Under the pieces are notes generated by a model. The model did not search any database. It saw only the letters and a list, made by a program, of their open reading frames with translations, and was not told where the DNA came from. 33,113 bases of DNA from Acidiferrobacteraceae bacterium (GTDB lineage: Bacteria > Pseudomonadota > Gammaproteobacteria > Acidiferrobacterales > Acidiferrobacteraceae), in the NCBI GenBank assembly GCA_027343725.1, contig DAHWKH010000104.1:1-33113 (forward strand), given 5' to 3'. Of the stretch, positions 1-8,454 are shown in pieces. Position 1 is the stretch's first letter. Every line of letters starts with the position of its first letter. The position numbers were made by a program, and so were the translations under genes.

Positions 1-611
1 TTCAGGGTCTCGCGCAAGAGTCGCACCGTCGAATAGAGAATGAGCCCGGATATGACCAGAGACAGGATCGGATCGATGGGCAGCCAGCCCGTGAAAAAGA
101 CCACGGCGCCGGCGACGAGCGCGGCGGCGGATCCCAGGAGATCGCCGAGTACGTGGAGGATCGCGCTTTTGGTATTGAGCGTGCGCTTCTCCTGGCTCAG
201 CGCGTAGACGACACCGCCGTTCAGGATCATCCCGAGCGCGGCGACGCCCATGACCGCGGCGCCGTTCACCGCTTGCGGCCGCTGCAGGCGCTCGATGGCC
301 GCGACCACGATGGCGATGACGACCGCGAACAGGATGAGCCCGTTCACGAACGCGACGATGATCTCGCTGCGCGCGAATCCGTAGGAATGGCGCGACGACG
401 GCGGACGGCGCGCGAGCCAGGCGGCAAAGACCGACAAGGCGAGCGCGAGCGTGTCGGAAAACATATGGCCCGCGTCGCTCAAAAGCGCAAGCGAGTGCGC
501 CCACACGCCGGTCGCGGCCTCGATCAGGGCGAACGTGAGCGTGAGCCCCAGCGAGACCCACAGGCCGCGTCCTTCGCCCCCGTGCGTGTGATGCGGATCG
601 TGCGCGCCCAT
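1..611 (-). CDS. Cation diffusion facilitator (CDF) family transporter, 3' part cut by window edge
   Basis: About 203 codons are visible, read leftward from ATG at 611; the C-terminal part lies beyond position 1. The product begins with a short His-rich stretch (MGAHDPHHTHGG), followed by several hydrophobic segments. Both CDF metal-site signatures are visible: HSLALLSDAGHMFSD in the second membrane segment and HVLGDLLGS in the fifth, giving the paired His/Asp residues typical of Zn2+/H+ antiporters of the ZitB/CzcD type. It probably exports Zn2+ (or Cd2+/Co2+) from cytoplasm to periplasm in exchange for protons. Its start is only two bases after the stop of the upstream reductase gene (stop at 614-616), so the two are probably co-transcribed. 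Metal specificity cannot be read from the sequence. The family call is firm. Confidence 0.9.
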   Translation of the reverse strand, partial: MGAHDPHHTHGGEGRGLWVSLGLTLTFALIEAATGVWAHSLALLSDAGHMFSDTLALALSVFAAWLARRPPSSRHSYGFARSEIIVAFVNGLILFAVVIAIVVAAIERLQRPQAVNGAAVMGVAALGMILNGGVVYALSQEKRTLNTKSAILHVLGDLLGSAAALVAGAVVFFTGWLPIDPILSLVISGLILYSTVRLLRETL

Positions 612-613
612 GG

Positions 614-1660
614 CTAGAGCGGGTCCCGCGCGTAATCGAAGGCATCCGAGAAAAAGGCGTCCGCGCCCAGGCCGTGGCCCGGAAAGACCGCGCGCGCCGC
701 CTCGATCATCTGCGGCGGCCCGCTCGCGTAGACCTCGTAGCCCGAGAGATCCGGGTGATCCGCGGCCACGGCCGCGTGCACGTAGCCCACGCGCCCGCGC
801 CACTCGTCCTCGGGTCGCGGCTCGGACAAGACCGGCGTGTAGCGGAAGGTATCGTGCGTGCGCGCCCAGTCCTCGACCAGCTCGTGCAGATAGAGGTCGA
901 CGCGCGCCCGCGCCCCCCAGTAGAGGTGCACCGAACGGCGGCTTTGGGCGTGGAACAACTGCTCGAGAATCGCCTTCATGGGCGCGAATCCCGTGCCTCC
1001 GGCCATGAGAATGATCGGCCCATCGCGCTCCTCGCGCACGAAGAACGTCCCGAGCGGCCCCTCGAAGCGCAACAGGGCGCGTTCCTGCATCGCCGTGAAC
1101 ACATGCCCCGAAAACATCCCGCCCGGGACGTGCCGGACATGCAGCTCCAGCAACGCGTCCTGGCTCGGGGCGTTGGCGAGCGAGAAGCCGCGCCGCCGCC
1201 CGTCCTTCAAAAGGATGTCGATGTACTGCCCGGCGAGATACTGGAGGCGTTCGTTCTGCGGCAACTTCAACAGAAGACGCATCACATCGGGCGCGAGTTT
1301 CTCGAGCCGCGCGACCCGGCACGGCAGCGTCTTGATGATGATATCCTTGGCGATGCCGATCTCGCGCGCCTCGATCACCACCGGGCCTTGCGGCACGGCG
1401 CGACAAAAGAGCGCCTGTCCCGCGGCGCGCTCTTGCGCGCTCAAGGCCTTGGGCTCGTAATCGCGTTGCGTCACCTCGCCCGACACCACCCGTCCTTTGC
1501 AGGTGCCGCAGGCGCCGTTGCGACAACTGTAGGGAAGATGGAAGCCTTCGCGTAGCGCGGCCTCGAGTATGGTCTCTTGCGGAGCGGCTTCGAACTCGTG
1601 GCCGCTTGGCTCAATGCGCACTTTCACGATGGGTATCCCAGGACGGTCGGTAGCGGCCAT
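614..1660 (-). CDS. 2Fe-2S ferredoxin/FAD-NAD(P)H reductase (CDP-6-deoxy-delta-3,4-glucoseen reductase-like)
   Basis: The N-terminus is a plant-type ferredoxin domain with the cluster motif CRNGACGTCKG and a fourth Cys in LFCRA. It is followed by an FAD-binding beta-barrel (motif GRRRGFSLANAP, equivalent to RxYS) and an NAD(P)-binding domain (MAGGTGFAPMKAIL; later YASGPPQMIEA). This order matches the AscD/phenol hydroxylase reductase family, which passes electrons from NAD(P)H through FAD to a 2Fe-2S centre and on to a partner oxygenase or dehydrase. No partner enzyme is next to it; the nearest neighbour is the CDF transporter two bases downstream, so the acceptor is unknown. The start is uncertain: ATG 1660 was chosen, GTG 1627 best matches the usual family N-terminus, and ATG 1705 is also open. 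The family is secure, the substrate is not. Confidence 0.85.
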   Translation of the reverse strand: MAATDRPGIPIVKVRIEPSGHEFEAAPQETILEAALREGFHLPYSCRNGACGTCKGRVVSGEVTQRDYEPKALSAQERAAGQALFCRAVPQGPVVIEAREIGIAKDIIIKTLPCRVARLEKLAPDVMRLLLKLPQNERLQYLAGQYIDILLKDGRRRGFSLANAPSQDALLELHVRHVPGGMFSGHVFTAMQERALLRFEGPLGTFFVREERDGPIILMAGGTGFAPMKAILEQLFHAQSRRSVHLYWGARARVDLYLHELVEDWARTHDTFRYTPVLSEPRPEDEWRGRVGYVHAAVAADHPDLSGYEVYASGPPQMIEAARAVFPGHGLGADAFFSDAFDYARDPL

Positions 1661-1714
1661 TGTCGCTAAAACCGCCGCCCCGGGAAAGGCCGGCGGCCGA
1701 CACATGGGGCCGCG

Positions 1715-1743
1715 TTGACAAACCGCAGAGCCTTCCCTTTAAT
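1715..1743 (+). promoter_or_regulatory. Sigma70-type promoter candidate for the GldA/GldG ABC cluster
   Basis: TTGACA (1715-1720), a 17-base spacer and TTTAAT (1738-1743) are a near-consensus -35/-10 pair, conspicuous in such GC-rich DNA. Transcription would begin around 1750-1751, which coincides with the ATG at 1751, so the message would be leaderless or the true start is further in (GTG 1793). Confidence 0.6.
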
Positions 1744-1750
1744 GCCGGGC

Positions 1751-2719
1751 ATGGACAACGGCACCGAAAGAGACGCAGGACACAGGCCCGAGGTGCTGGT
1801 CGAGGCGGTGGGCCTGACACGCGTCTACGGACGGGTCCCGGCGGTAAGCGACGTGAGCTTCGTGATCCGTCGCGGCGAGGTCCTCGGGTTTCTCGGGCCG
1901 AACGGGGCGGGCAAGACCACGACCATGCAGATGCTGAGCGGGAACCTGGCGCCGACCTCCGGTCGGGTCCTGATCGGCGGCCACGACATGATGAGCGAGC
2001 CGAAGCGCGCGAAGGCCGCCCTCGGGTACCTGCCCGAGATCCCGCCTTTGTACCGGGAGCTCACGGTCGACGAATACCTCGATTACTGCGCGGCGCTGCA
2101 CCGCGTCCCGCGCCCCGACCGGACGCGTTTGCGCGAGCGCGCCAAGGCGCGCTGCGGGCTCAGTGAGGTCGGCAAACGCCTGACCGCGAACCTGTCGAAG
2201 GGATACCAGCAGCGCGTGGGGCTCGCCCAGGCGATCCTCCACGAACCGCCGGTGGTGATCCTGGATGAGCCGACCATCGGCCTCGATCCGATCCAGATCC
2301 GCGAGGTGCGCCGCCTCATCCGGGACCTCGGCCGCGAACACGCGGTGATCCTGTCGACCCACATCCTGCCCGAGGTCCAGGCGAGTTGCGATCGCGTCCA
2401 GATCATTCACAAGGGACGGCTCATCCTGAGCGAGACCATCGGCGATCTGGAGCGCCGCTCGCAGTCGCGGGTCCTGATGGTGGCCTTCCATCGCGCCCCC
2501 GACACGGCGCGCATCGCGGAACTCGCGGGCGTGCAATCGGTCACAAGTATGGGCGATCACCGCCTGCGGCTCTTTCATGACCCGGACCAGGACCCGACGG
2601 AGGCGCTCATGCGATTGTCCATGACCGAGGATTGGGGCCTGCGTGAAGTGACCCCCGAAACCTCGTCTCTCGAAAACCTCTTCGTCGAATTGACCGGCGA
2701 ACAATCGGCAAACCCATGA
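1751..2719 (+). CDS. ABC transporter ATP-binding protein (GldA/NatA-like)
   Basis: ABC-2 type ATPase of about 322 residues. Walker A is GPNGAGKTTT (about residues 49-58 from this start), the signature is LSKGYQQRVGLAQA, Walker B is VVILDEPTIGLDP, and the His switch lies in STHILPE. It should power the adjacent ABC-2 permease in the inner membrane. The cluster ATPase-permease-GldG-DUF4340 is widespread in proteobacteria and resembles the Bacteroidetes gliding Gld ABC complex, but its substrate is unknown. The start is ambiguous: ATG 1751 sits right at the predicted transcription start, ATG 1742 would fall inside the -10 box, and GTG 1793 (AGGA at 1777-1780) gives the usual short family N-terminus. 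The 3' end overlaps the permease start by four bases (ATGA). Confidence 0.9.
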   Translation: MDNGTERDAGHRPEVLVEAVGLTRVYGRVPAVSDVSFVIRRGEVLGFLGPNGAGKTTTMQMLSGNLAPTSGRVLIGGHDMMSEPKRAKAALGYLPEIPPLYRELTVDEYLDYCAALHRVPRPDRTRLRERAKARCGLSEVGKRLTANLSKGYQQRVGLAQAILHEPPVVILDEPTIGLDPIQIREVRRLIRDLGREHAVILSTHILPEVQASCDRVQIIHKGRLILSETIGDLERRSQSRVLMVAFHRAPDTARIAELAGVQSVTSMGDHRLRLFHDPDQDPTEALMRLSMTEDWGLREVTPETSSLENLFVELTGEQSANP

Positions 2720-3471
2720 TTCGCACAATCGCCTGGCGGGAATTTCGCAGCCTCTTTTTGTCGCCGCTCGCGTTCGTGATCCTCGCGGTCACGCAACTCA
2801 TCCTCGCGCGCCTGTTTCTCGCGCACGTCAATCTTTTTCTGATGGTCGAATCCCGCCTGCCGACGCTGCCCAATCCGCCGGGGCTCACGACCCTGGTGGC
2901 GGCCCCTCTGCTCGGCAACGTCGGGGTCCTGCTGTTGCTGATCATCGCCCCGCTTGCGACCATGCGGCTGGTGGCCGACGAACGCCACAACAAGACCCTG
3001 CCCCTGCTCTTTTCGGCGCCCATCAGCATGCGCGACATCGTGCTCGGCAAATATCTCGGCGTGCTCGGGTTTTTTCTCGTGATCACGGCGCTCGCGCTCG
3101 CGATGCCGCTTGCGCTTCTGATCGGCGGGCACCTGGACTTCGGCATGCTCGCGTGCGGGCTTCTGGGGCTCGTGTTGCTGGCCGCGGCGCTCGCGGCCGT
3201 GGGGCTTTTCGTATCGACGCTCACGCAATACCCGGCGGTCGCCGTCATGGGGACCTTCGGGATCCTGTTCCTGTTGTGGATCCTCGGCTATGCGAACAGC
3301 GGCCACGGGCTCGGCCGGCGGATCGTCGCGACGCTGTCGATCGTCGATCATTACGAGCCGTTCCTGCGCGGTCTCTTCAGCACCGCTAACGTCGTGTACT
3401 ACCTCGTGTTGACGCTCACCTGCCTCTTGTTCGCCGTGCGCAAACTCGAGAGTGAGCGGGTGGGGGCGTGA
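2716..3471 (+). CDS. ABC-2 type membrane permease
   Basis: The 251-residue integral membrane protein has about six hydrophobic segments. The first follows a short cytoplasmic start (MIRTIAWREFRSLFLSPLAF), typical of GldF/ABC-2 permeases. The motif LRLVADERHNKTLPLLFSAP corresponds to the conserved E/DR..GTLE-like cytoplasmic helix of ABC-2 exporters. It begins with an ATGA overlap on the ATPase and ends with a GTGA overlap on the GldG-like gene, so the three are almost certainly translated together and form one complex. The direction of transport and substrate are not apparent. Confidence 0.88.
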   Translation: MIRTIAWREFRSLFLSPLAFVILAVTQLILARLFLAHVNLFLMVESRLPTLPNPPGLTTLVAAPLLGNVGVLLLLIIAPLATMRLVADERHNKTLPLLFSAPISMRDIVLGKYLGVLGFFLVITALALAMPLALLIGGHLDFGMLACGLLGLVLLAAALAAVGLFVSTLTQYPAVAVMGTFGILFLLWILGYANSGHGLGRRIVATLSIVDHYEPFLRGLFSTANVVYYLVLTLTCLLFAVRKLESERVGA

Positions 3472-4802
3472 TAGTGCGCTCGCGGATCCTCACCTGGGGC
3501 AGCCAAGGGGCCTTCGTGCTCCTCTGGCTTGCCATCGCAACGCTCGTGGTCGCGATCGGCGAGCGCTACCGCTACACCGCCGACTGGACCGCGAACGGTC
3601 GCAACAGCCTCAGCGCGCCCTCGGTCGCGATCGTCAAGGCCTTGCGGGGACCTGTCCGCGTCGACGCCTTCGTGCACGGGGGCGCCAAACAGCGCGCGAT
3701 CCGCGCCCTGATCGCCAAATACCGGCGCGTGGACCCGCGCATCCGTTTGACCTTCGTGAACCCGAACAAACACCCGGCGCGCGTGCGGCGCGTCGGCATC
3801 ACCTTCAACGGCGAACTGCAGATTCATTACGGCAAGCGCGCGGCCCTGGTTTTGAGCCCGACCGAGATCGGCATCACCAATCAACTCGCGCGCCTCGAGC
3901 GGACCGGCCTGCAACGCATCACCTTCCTGACCGGCAACGGCGAGCGCGGCATCACGAACGCCGGTCCCTTGGGTCTGTCCTCCTGGGCGCACCAGTTGCG
4001 CGCCCGCGGCCTCCGGGTCACGACCTTCGACATCGCCTCGGGACACGCGCTCACGCCCGCCGCGGGGGTGCTCGTGATCGCCGATCCGCGCGCGCCGTTC
4101 CTGGCGGGCGAGCGCAAGATGCTGGTTCGGTATCTCGCCTCCGGCGGCAGCCTCCTGTGGCTCTTCGAGCCCGGCCACACCGATGGCCTTGGCGCCCTCA
4201 TGCGGCCGTTCGGCATCGGCGTGCGCACGGGCTTCGCGGTCGACCCGACGTCGAGCCTCCTGACCGGCGAGAGCCCGGGGTTCATCGCCGTCACCCATTA
4301 TCCGAACCAGGACCTCGTGCGCGGCATGCACCTCGTGACCGTGTTCCCGAGCGCCGCGGCCCTCACCCTGAAGCCCGTGAACGGGGTGAAGGCAACGCCC
4401 ATTCTCCAAACGGACAGCGGCGCCTGGGTTCAACACCGCCCGCTCAAGGGCCTCATCCGACCGAAGCCCGGCACGAAGACCGGCGCCTTGACGCTCGGGG
4501 TCGCATTGACGCGCCCCGTACGGCCGTCGTCGCGGCAGCGGATCGTGGCGATCGGCGACAGCGACTTCGTCTCCAACGCCTACCTCGGGGAAGGCGGCAA
4601 CATGACGCTCGCCATGAACGCCGCCAACTGGCTTACGCATGACGACGCGTTCATCAACGTCCCGAACCGCCCCTCGCCCGACCTCACCCTCATCCTGACG
4701 GCCCCCGAGGAGGACGTGATCACCTTCGGTTTCCTGGTGATCCTGCCGCTCGCGTTCGCGGGTCTGGGCATCGCCACCTGGTGGCGCAGGCGGCGGCTGT
4801 GA
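3468..4802 (+). CDS. GldG-like ABC-associated auxiliary protein
   Basis: The 444-residue protein has one membrane segment near the N-terminus (GAFVLLWLAIATLVVAIGERY), a long extracytoplasmic region, and a C-terminal membrane anchor (residues about 420-438) followed by a basic tail (WWRRRRL). This two-anchor layout and position after the permease match the ABC-type uncharacterised transport component related to GldG. The soluble part contains the family's LSPTEIGITNQLARLERTGLQRITFLTGNGE-type region, here split over residues about 126-160. The start is GTG at 3468, overlapping the permease stop as GTGA. The function is unknown; a periplasmic subunit of the ABC complex is inferred. Confidence 0.82.
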   Translation: MIVRSRILTWGSQGAFVLLWLAIATLVVAIGERYRYTADWTANGRNSLSAPSVAIVKALRGPVRVDAFVHGGAKQRAIRALIAKYRRVDPRIRLTFVNPNKHPARVRRVGITFNGELQIHYGKRAALVLSPTEIGITNQLARLERTGLQRITFLTGNGERGITNAGPLGLSSWAHQLRARGLRVTTFDIASGHALTPAAGVLVIADPRAPFLAGERKMLVRYLASGGSLLWLFEPGHTDGLGALMRPFGIGVRTGFAVDPTSSLLTGESPGFIAVTHYPNQDLVRGMHLVTVFPSAAALTLKPVNGVKATPILQTDSGAWVQHRPLKGLIRPKPGTKTGALTLGVALTRPVRPSSRQRIVAIGDSDFVSNAYLGEGGNMTLAMNAANWLTHDDAFINVPNRPSPDLTLILTAPEEDVITFGFLVILPLAFAGLGIATWWRRRRL

Positions 4803-5671
4803 GCCTGACACGGCGCGGGTGGCTGAACGCGGCCCTGGCCGTTATGGCCGTGGCGCTCGTCATGATCCTGGAGCACAGCGACAAACGCCCTCACCGCGCG
4901 GCCCCCAGGCGCCTGCTCGCGATCCACGCGGGACAGATCACGCGCATCACGCTCGCGCGCGCGCACCACCGCTCCATGCTCATCGTGCGCCGCGGATCGC
5001 ACTGGGTCCTGAAACGCCCGTTCGCCGCGCGCGCGGACCGATTCCGTGTCGAGAGCCTCACGGACCTCGTGCGCGCGCACGTCCACGATCGATTCCCGGC
5101 ACCCGCGGCCCTCGGGGCGTTCGGGCTCGCGCCGGCGCAAGCGCGCCTCAGCGTCAACGGCACGCGCGTGCTGGTGGGCCGCCGCCAGCCCTTCGGCAAC
5201 CTCCGCTACCTCCTGATCGGACACATGGTCGCCTTGGTCGCGGCCGATACCATTCACCCGCGAAGACTCACGGTCGACAGCTTTCTCAGCACCCGGCTCT
5301 TCGGCAAGCGCGTGCGCCCGATCGCCTTCGCCCTCCCGGGGCTCACCGTCGCGCGCCAACACGGGATCTGGCGCGCGCGACCGCTGCCGCAGCACACGTC
5401 CAACGACCGCATCACCACCTTCGTCGACGAGTGGCGCTACGCGCGGGCCTTGTCCGTCGACCGCTATCACGGGGAACCGGTGCAGGCGCACATCCTCATC
5501 CGCTACCGCGTGCGCGGCAACCACAAGGGACCGGTGCGTTCGCTGACGCTCGGGATTCTGGAGAGGCGCCCGGAATTGGCGCTGGTGCGCGACGACAACG
5601 GCCTTGTCTACCATTTTCCCGCGGAGACCGGGGAGCGCCTGCTGTCCCTGATGCGTGCCCGAACTTCCTGA
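4799..5671 (+). CDS. DUF4340-like membrane-anchored protein
   Basis: About 290 residues with an N-terminal anchor (GWLNAALAVMAVALVMILE) and a soluble, presumably periplasmic domain rich in beta-strands. It includes the repeated pattern of hydrophobic pairs (HWVLKRPFAARADRFRVESL, then FGLAPAQARLSVNG) seen in DUF4340 proteins. DUF4340 genes typically follow GldG-like genes, as here. I chose GTG 4799 because it gives the same four-base GTGA overlap used at the other junctions; GTG 4781 would add six residues. Its 3' end overlaps mutM by 17 bases. The biochemical role is unknown. Confidence 0.78.
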   Translation: MSLTRRGWLNAALAVMAVALVMILEHSDKRPHRAAPRRLLAIHAGQITRITLARAHHRSMLIVRRGSHWVLKRPFAARADRFRVESLTDLVRAHVHDRFPAPAALGAFGLAPAQARLSVNGTRVLVGRRQPFGNLRYLLIGHMVALVAADTIHPRRLTVDSFLSTRLFGKRVRPIAFALPGLTVARQHGIWRARPLPQHTSNDRITTFVDEWRYARALSVDRYHGEPVQAHILIRYRVRGNHKGPVRSLTLGILERRPELALVRDDNGLVYHFPAETGERLLSLMRARTS

Positions 5672-6467
5672 GGTCGAAACCACGCGCCGCGGATTGCTGC
5701 CGCTCGTGCGCGGGGCGCGCATCGCGGCGCTCGTGGTCTACGACCCCCGGCTGCGCTGGCCGATCCCGCCGGTCCTGAGCCGGATCCTGCCGGGACGCGT
5801 GATCCACGACCTCAGGCGCCGTGGGAAATACCTGCTCGCGGATTGCGATCGCGGCACGCTCATCCTCCATCTCGGCATGTCGGGCAGCCTGCGGGTCGTG
5901 GACGCGGGCCTCGCGCCCGGCCCGTGGGACGCCTTCGATCTGGTCCTCGCCAACGGACAGGGCGTGCGCCTGCGCGATCCGCGGCGCTTCGGCGCCCTCC
6001 TCTATACCCCGCGGGCCGCGCGCCACCCGCTCCTCGCCCACTTAGGCCCGGAGCCCCTGGAGGCCGGTTTCGACGGCGCCTATCTCCACGAGCGCGCCCG
6101 GGGCCGGCGCGTCGCGATCCGCGATTTCCTGATGAACACCCGGGTGGTCGCCGGCATCGGCAATATCTACGCCAACGAGTCGCTGTTCAAGGCCGGCATC
6201 GACCCGCGCCGCGCCGCCGGGCGCGTGGCCCGCCCCCGGTACGAGGCCTTGAGCCGCGCGATCGTGACCGTCCTGACCGAGGCGATCGCCCAAGGCGGCA
6301 CGACCTTGAAGGATTTCTCCGGGAGCGACGGGCGTCCGGGCTACTTCCAGCAGGCGTTGCGCGTCTACGGGCGCGCGGGCGCCCCCTGCCAGTCCTGCCG
6401 AACCCCGGTGGTGGGGGTATCCCTCGGGGGCCGGAGCGCCTACTATTGTCCCCGCTGCCAACGTTAG
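5655..6467 (+). CDS. mutM: Formamidopyrimidine-DNA glycosylase (Fpg)
   Basis: The 270-residue base-excision repair enzyme removes 8-oxoguanine and formamidopyrimidines and nicks the abasic site. The N-terminus MPELPEVETTRRGL carries the catalytic Pro2 and Glu3 (exposed after Met removal). Lys58 in RRRGKYLL is the conserved beta-lyase lysine, and NTRVVAGIGNIYANESLF is the helix-two-turn-helix region. The C-terminal zinc finger is CQSC...CPRC. Length and all motifs are normal. It starts with GTG inside the DUF4340 gene (17-base overlap), so its translation may be coupled to the ABC cluster, although the functions are unrelated. Confidence 0.97.
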   Translation: MPELPEVETTRRGLLPLVRGARIAALVVYDPRLRWPIPPVLSRILPGRVIHDLRRRGKYLLADCDRGTLILHLGMSGSLRVVDAGLAPGPWDAFDLVLANGQGVRLRDPRRFGALLYTPRAARHPLLAHLGPEPLEAGFDGAYLHERARGRRVAIRDFLMNTRVVAGIGNIYANESLFKAGIDPRRAAGRVARPRYEALSRAIVTVLTEAIAQGGTTLKDFSGSDGRPGYFQQALRVYGRAGAPCQSCRTPVVGVSLGGRSAYYCPRCQR

Positions 6468-6479
6468 CCGCCGTTTGGC

Positions 6480-6485
6480 TATACT
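6480..6485 (+). promoter_or_regulatory. Possible -10 box (TATACT) before the dynamin-like gene
   Basis: TATACT lies 34 bases before the ATG at 6520, in the only gap after mutM. No good -35 is seen at the right distance, so this is a weak candidate. Confidence 0.3.
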
Positions 6486-6519
6486 GAAGGACCGGACTGT
6501 CCTCCGGGGGGACCCTGAC

Positions 6520-8451
6520 ATGAGCCGTACCGCGATCGAAGCCCGCTTCGAGGCCTACAGCCTGTGGCGTTCACGCCTCACGGAGGCCCTGCGCGGCCTG
6601 CGCAGCTGGCTTGCCGAGCAGGGCCTCGCCCAACCGCAAGGCGACGCGCATCTCGAGCGCATGCTCGCGGCGCTGCGCGACGATAAGCTGTATCTTGCGT
6701 TCGTCGCCGAATTCTCGCGCGGCAAATCGGAGCTCATCAACGCCATCTTTTTCGGGACCCACGGCCAGCGCATCCTCCCCTCGAGCGCCGGGCGCACGAC
6801 CATGTGCCCGACCGAGATCCTCTACGAGCCGGACCTCCCGCCGTCCCTGCGGCTTTTGCCCATCGCCTCGCGCGAGGAGGGGGGCACGGTCGCCGACTTC
6901 AAGGGCTTCCCCGAGGAGTGGGTGACGATCCCGCTCGACCCCAAGGACCCGAATGCCATGGCCGAGGCCTTGCGCCACATCGCCGAGACCGAGACCGTGG
7001 AGCCCGCGCGCGCGCGGGCCCTCGGGTTGAGCGTGACGAGCGACCCGACGCAGCCCGGGGCCACGGTGGACGCGCAGGATGGACGCGTGGAGATCCCGAA
7101 GTGGCGCTACGCCTTGATCAATTTTCCGCATCCGTTGTTAAAAGACGGCCTGGTGATCCTCGACACCCCGGGCCTGAACGCGCTCGGGGCGGAACCGGAA
7201 CTGACGCTCAACACCCTGCCGAACGCGCATGCCGTGTTGTTCGTGCTCGCCGCCGACACCGGTGTCACGCAATCGGAGATCTCCGTATGGCGCGACCATA
7301 TCGCCGGCAGCCGCAAGGGTCGGCTCGTGGTCCTGAACAAGGTCGACGGGCTCTGGGACGAACTCAAAAACGAGGTCGATATCGCCCATGAGATCGCCCG
7401 CCAGGTTCGCGAGACGTCGCGCTATCTGGAGGTCCCGGAGGAGCGCATCTACCCGGTCTCGGCGCAAAAGGCGCTCGCCGCCAAGGTCCGCGGCGATGGT
7501 GCCCTCGAAAAGAGAAGCGGCATCGGTTTTCTCGAAAAGGCGCTGGCCGAGGAATTGCTGCCGAGCAAAGGCGGGCTGGTCGCAGCGACCCTCGCCGCCG
7601 AGTTCAACGAGATCGAGACCTCGGTCGAGCGCCTGATCGCGCAACGCCTGCACGGGCTGCGCGAACATTGGGGCGAACTGAGCGGGCTGAACGGCAAGAA
7701 CATGGACGTCATCGAACACATGATGGACAAGGTCCGCGCCGACAAGACCGAATTCGACAAAAGCCTGCAGCGCTTTCATGCCACGCGCACGATCTTCTCG
7801 CAGCAAAGCTCCGACCTTTATACGCGCATCAGCCTGCGGCGCTTGGACAGCGTGATCGCCGAGACCAAGAAAAGCATGGAGACGAGCCTCACGACCGCCG
7901 GCCTCAAGGCGGCGATGCAGGCCTTTTTCGCGTACGCCAACGAGCACATGGACCACCTGACGCACGACGCGCAGCAGATCAAGGCCCTGATGGACGGGGT
8001 GTACCAAAAGTTCCAGGACGAGCACGGCCTGCCCAACATCAAGCCGACCACGTTCTCGGTCATGCGCTATCAGCGGGAACTGAAGCGCCTGCAGGGGAAA
8101 CACGAGCAATTCATGAAGGGGCTGTCGCTGCTCATGACCGAGCAAAAGGCGGTCGTGCGGGGATTCTTCGAGTCCGCGGTCAGCAAGGTGCGGGCGATCT
8201 ACGTGAGCGCGAATCGCGACGCCGACGACTGGTTGAAGGACATGATGGCCCCCATGGAATCGCAGGTGCGCGAGCATCAGGCGCAGCTGCGGCGGCGGCT
8301 CGAGAGCATCAAGCGCATCCACCAGGCGAGCGATACCCTGGAGGCGCGCATGGCGGAACTGAAACAGGTCCTCGAGGAAATCGGCGAGCAGCACAAGGCG
8401 GCGCACGCGGCCTTCCGCGGCATTCGTTCGGCCTTGAAAGAGACCCCGTAG
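6520..8451 (+). CDS. Bacterial dynamin-like GTPase
   Basis: The 643-residue protein has an N-terminal dynamin-type GTPase domain. P-loop AEFSRGKSELIN is at about 63-74, switch I Thr lies in GRTTMCPTEI (91-100), G3 is DTPGLNAL at about 215, and G4 is LNKVDG at about 272-277. The C-terminal half is long and helical, with many charged heptad-like stretches, as in the stalk of bacterial dynamin-like proteins. The first Gly of the usual GxxxxGKS is Ala here. Such proteins act at the inner membrane in membrane remodelling or surveillance, but the role of this subgroup is unknown. ATG 6520 was chosen because GGGGGGA precedes it; an upstream TTG at 6475 is open but would read through the -10 candidate. 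The ClC gene starts three bases after its stop. Confidence 0.88.
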   Translation: MSRTAIEARFEAYSLWRSRLTEALRGLRSWLAEQGLAQPQGDAHLERMLAALRDDKLYLAFVAEFSRGKSELINAIFFGTHGQRILPSSAGRTTMCPTEILYEPDLPPSLRLLPIASREEGGTVADFKGFPEEWVTIPLDPKDPNAMAEALRHIAETETVEPARARALGLSVTSDPTQPGATVDAQDGRVEIPKWRYALINFPHPLLKDGLVILDTPGLNALGAEPELTLNTLPNAHAVLFVLAADTGVTQSEISVWRDHIAGSRKGRLVVLNKVDGLWDELKNEVDIAHEIARQVRETSRYLEVPEERIYPVSAQKALAAKVRGDGALEKRSGIGFLEKALAEELLPSKGGLVAATLAAEFNEIETSVERLIAQRLHGLREHWGELSGLNGKNMDVIEHMMDKVRADKTEFDKSLQRFHATRTIFSQQSSDLYTRISLRRLDSVIAETKKSMETSLTTAGLKAAMQAFFAYANEHMDHLTHDAQQIKALMDGVYQKFQDEHGLPNIKPTTFSVMRYQRELKRLQGKHEQFMKGLSLLMTEQKAVVRGFFESAVSKVRAIYVSANRDADDWLKDMMAPMESQVREHQAQLRRRLESIKRIHQASDTLEARMAELKQVLEEIGEQHKAAHAAFRGIRSALKETP

Positions 8452-8454
8452 CGG

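Noticed and set aside
153-617. Plus-strand open frame of 154 codons near the left edge
   Set aside because: Antisense to the CDF transporter, whose metal-site motifs are clear.
6475-6519. N-terminal extension of the dynamin-like GTPase from TTG 6475
   Set aside because: It would be translated from inside the likely promoter region and lacks a ribosome site; ATG 6520 has a good one.
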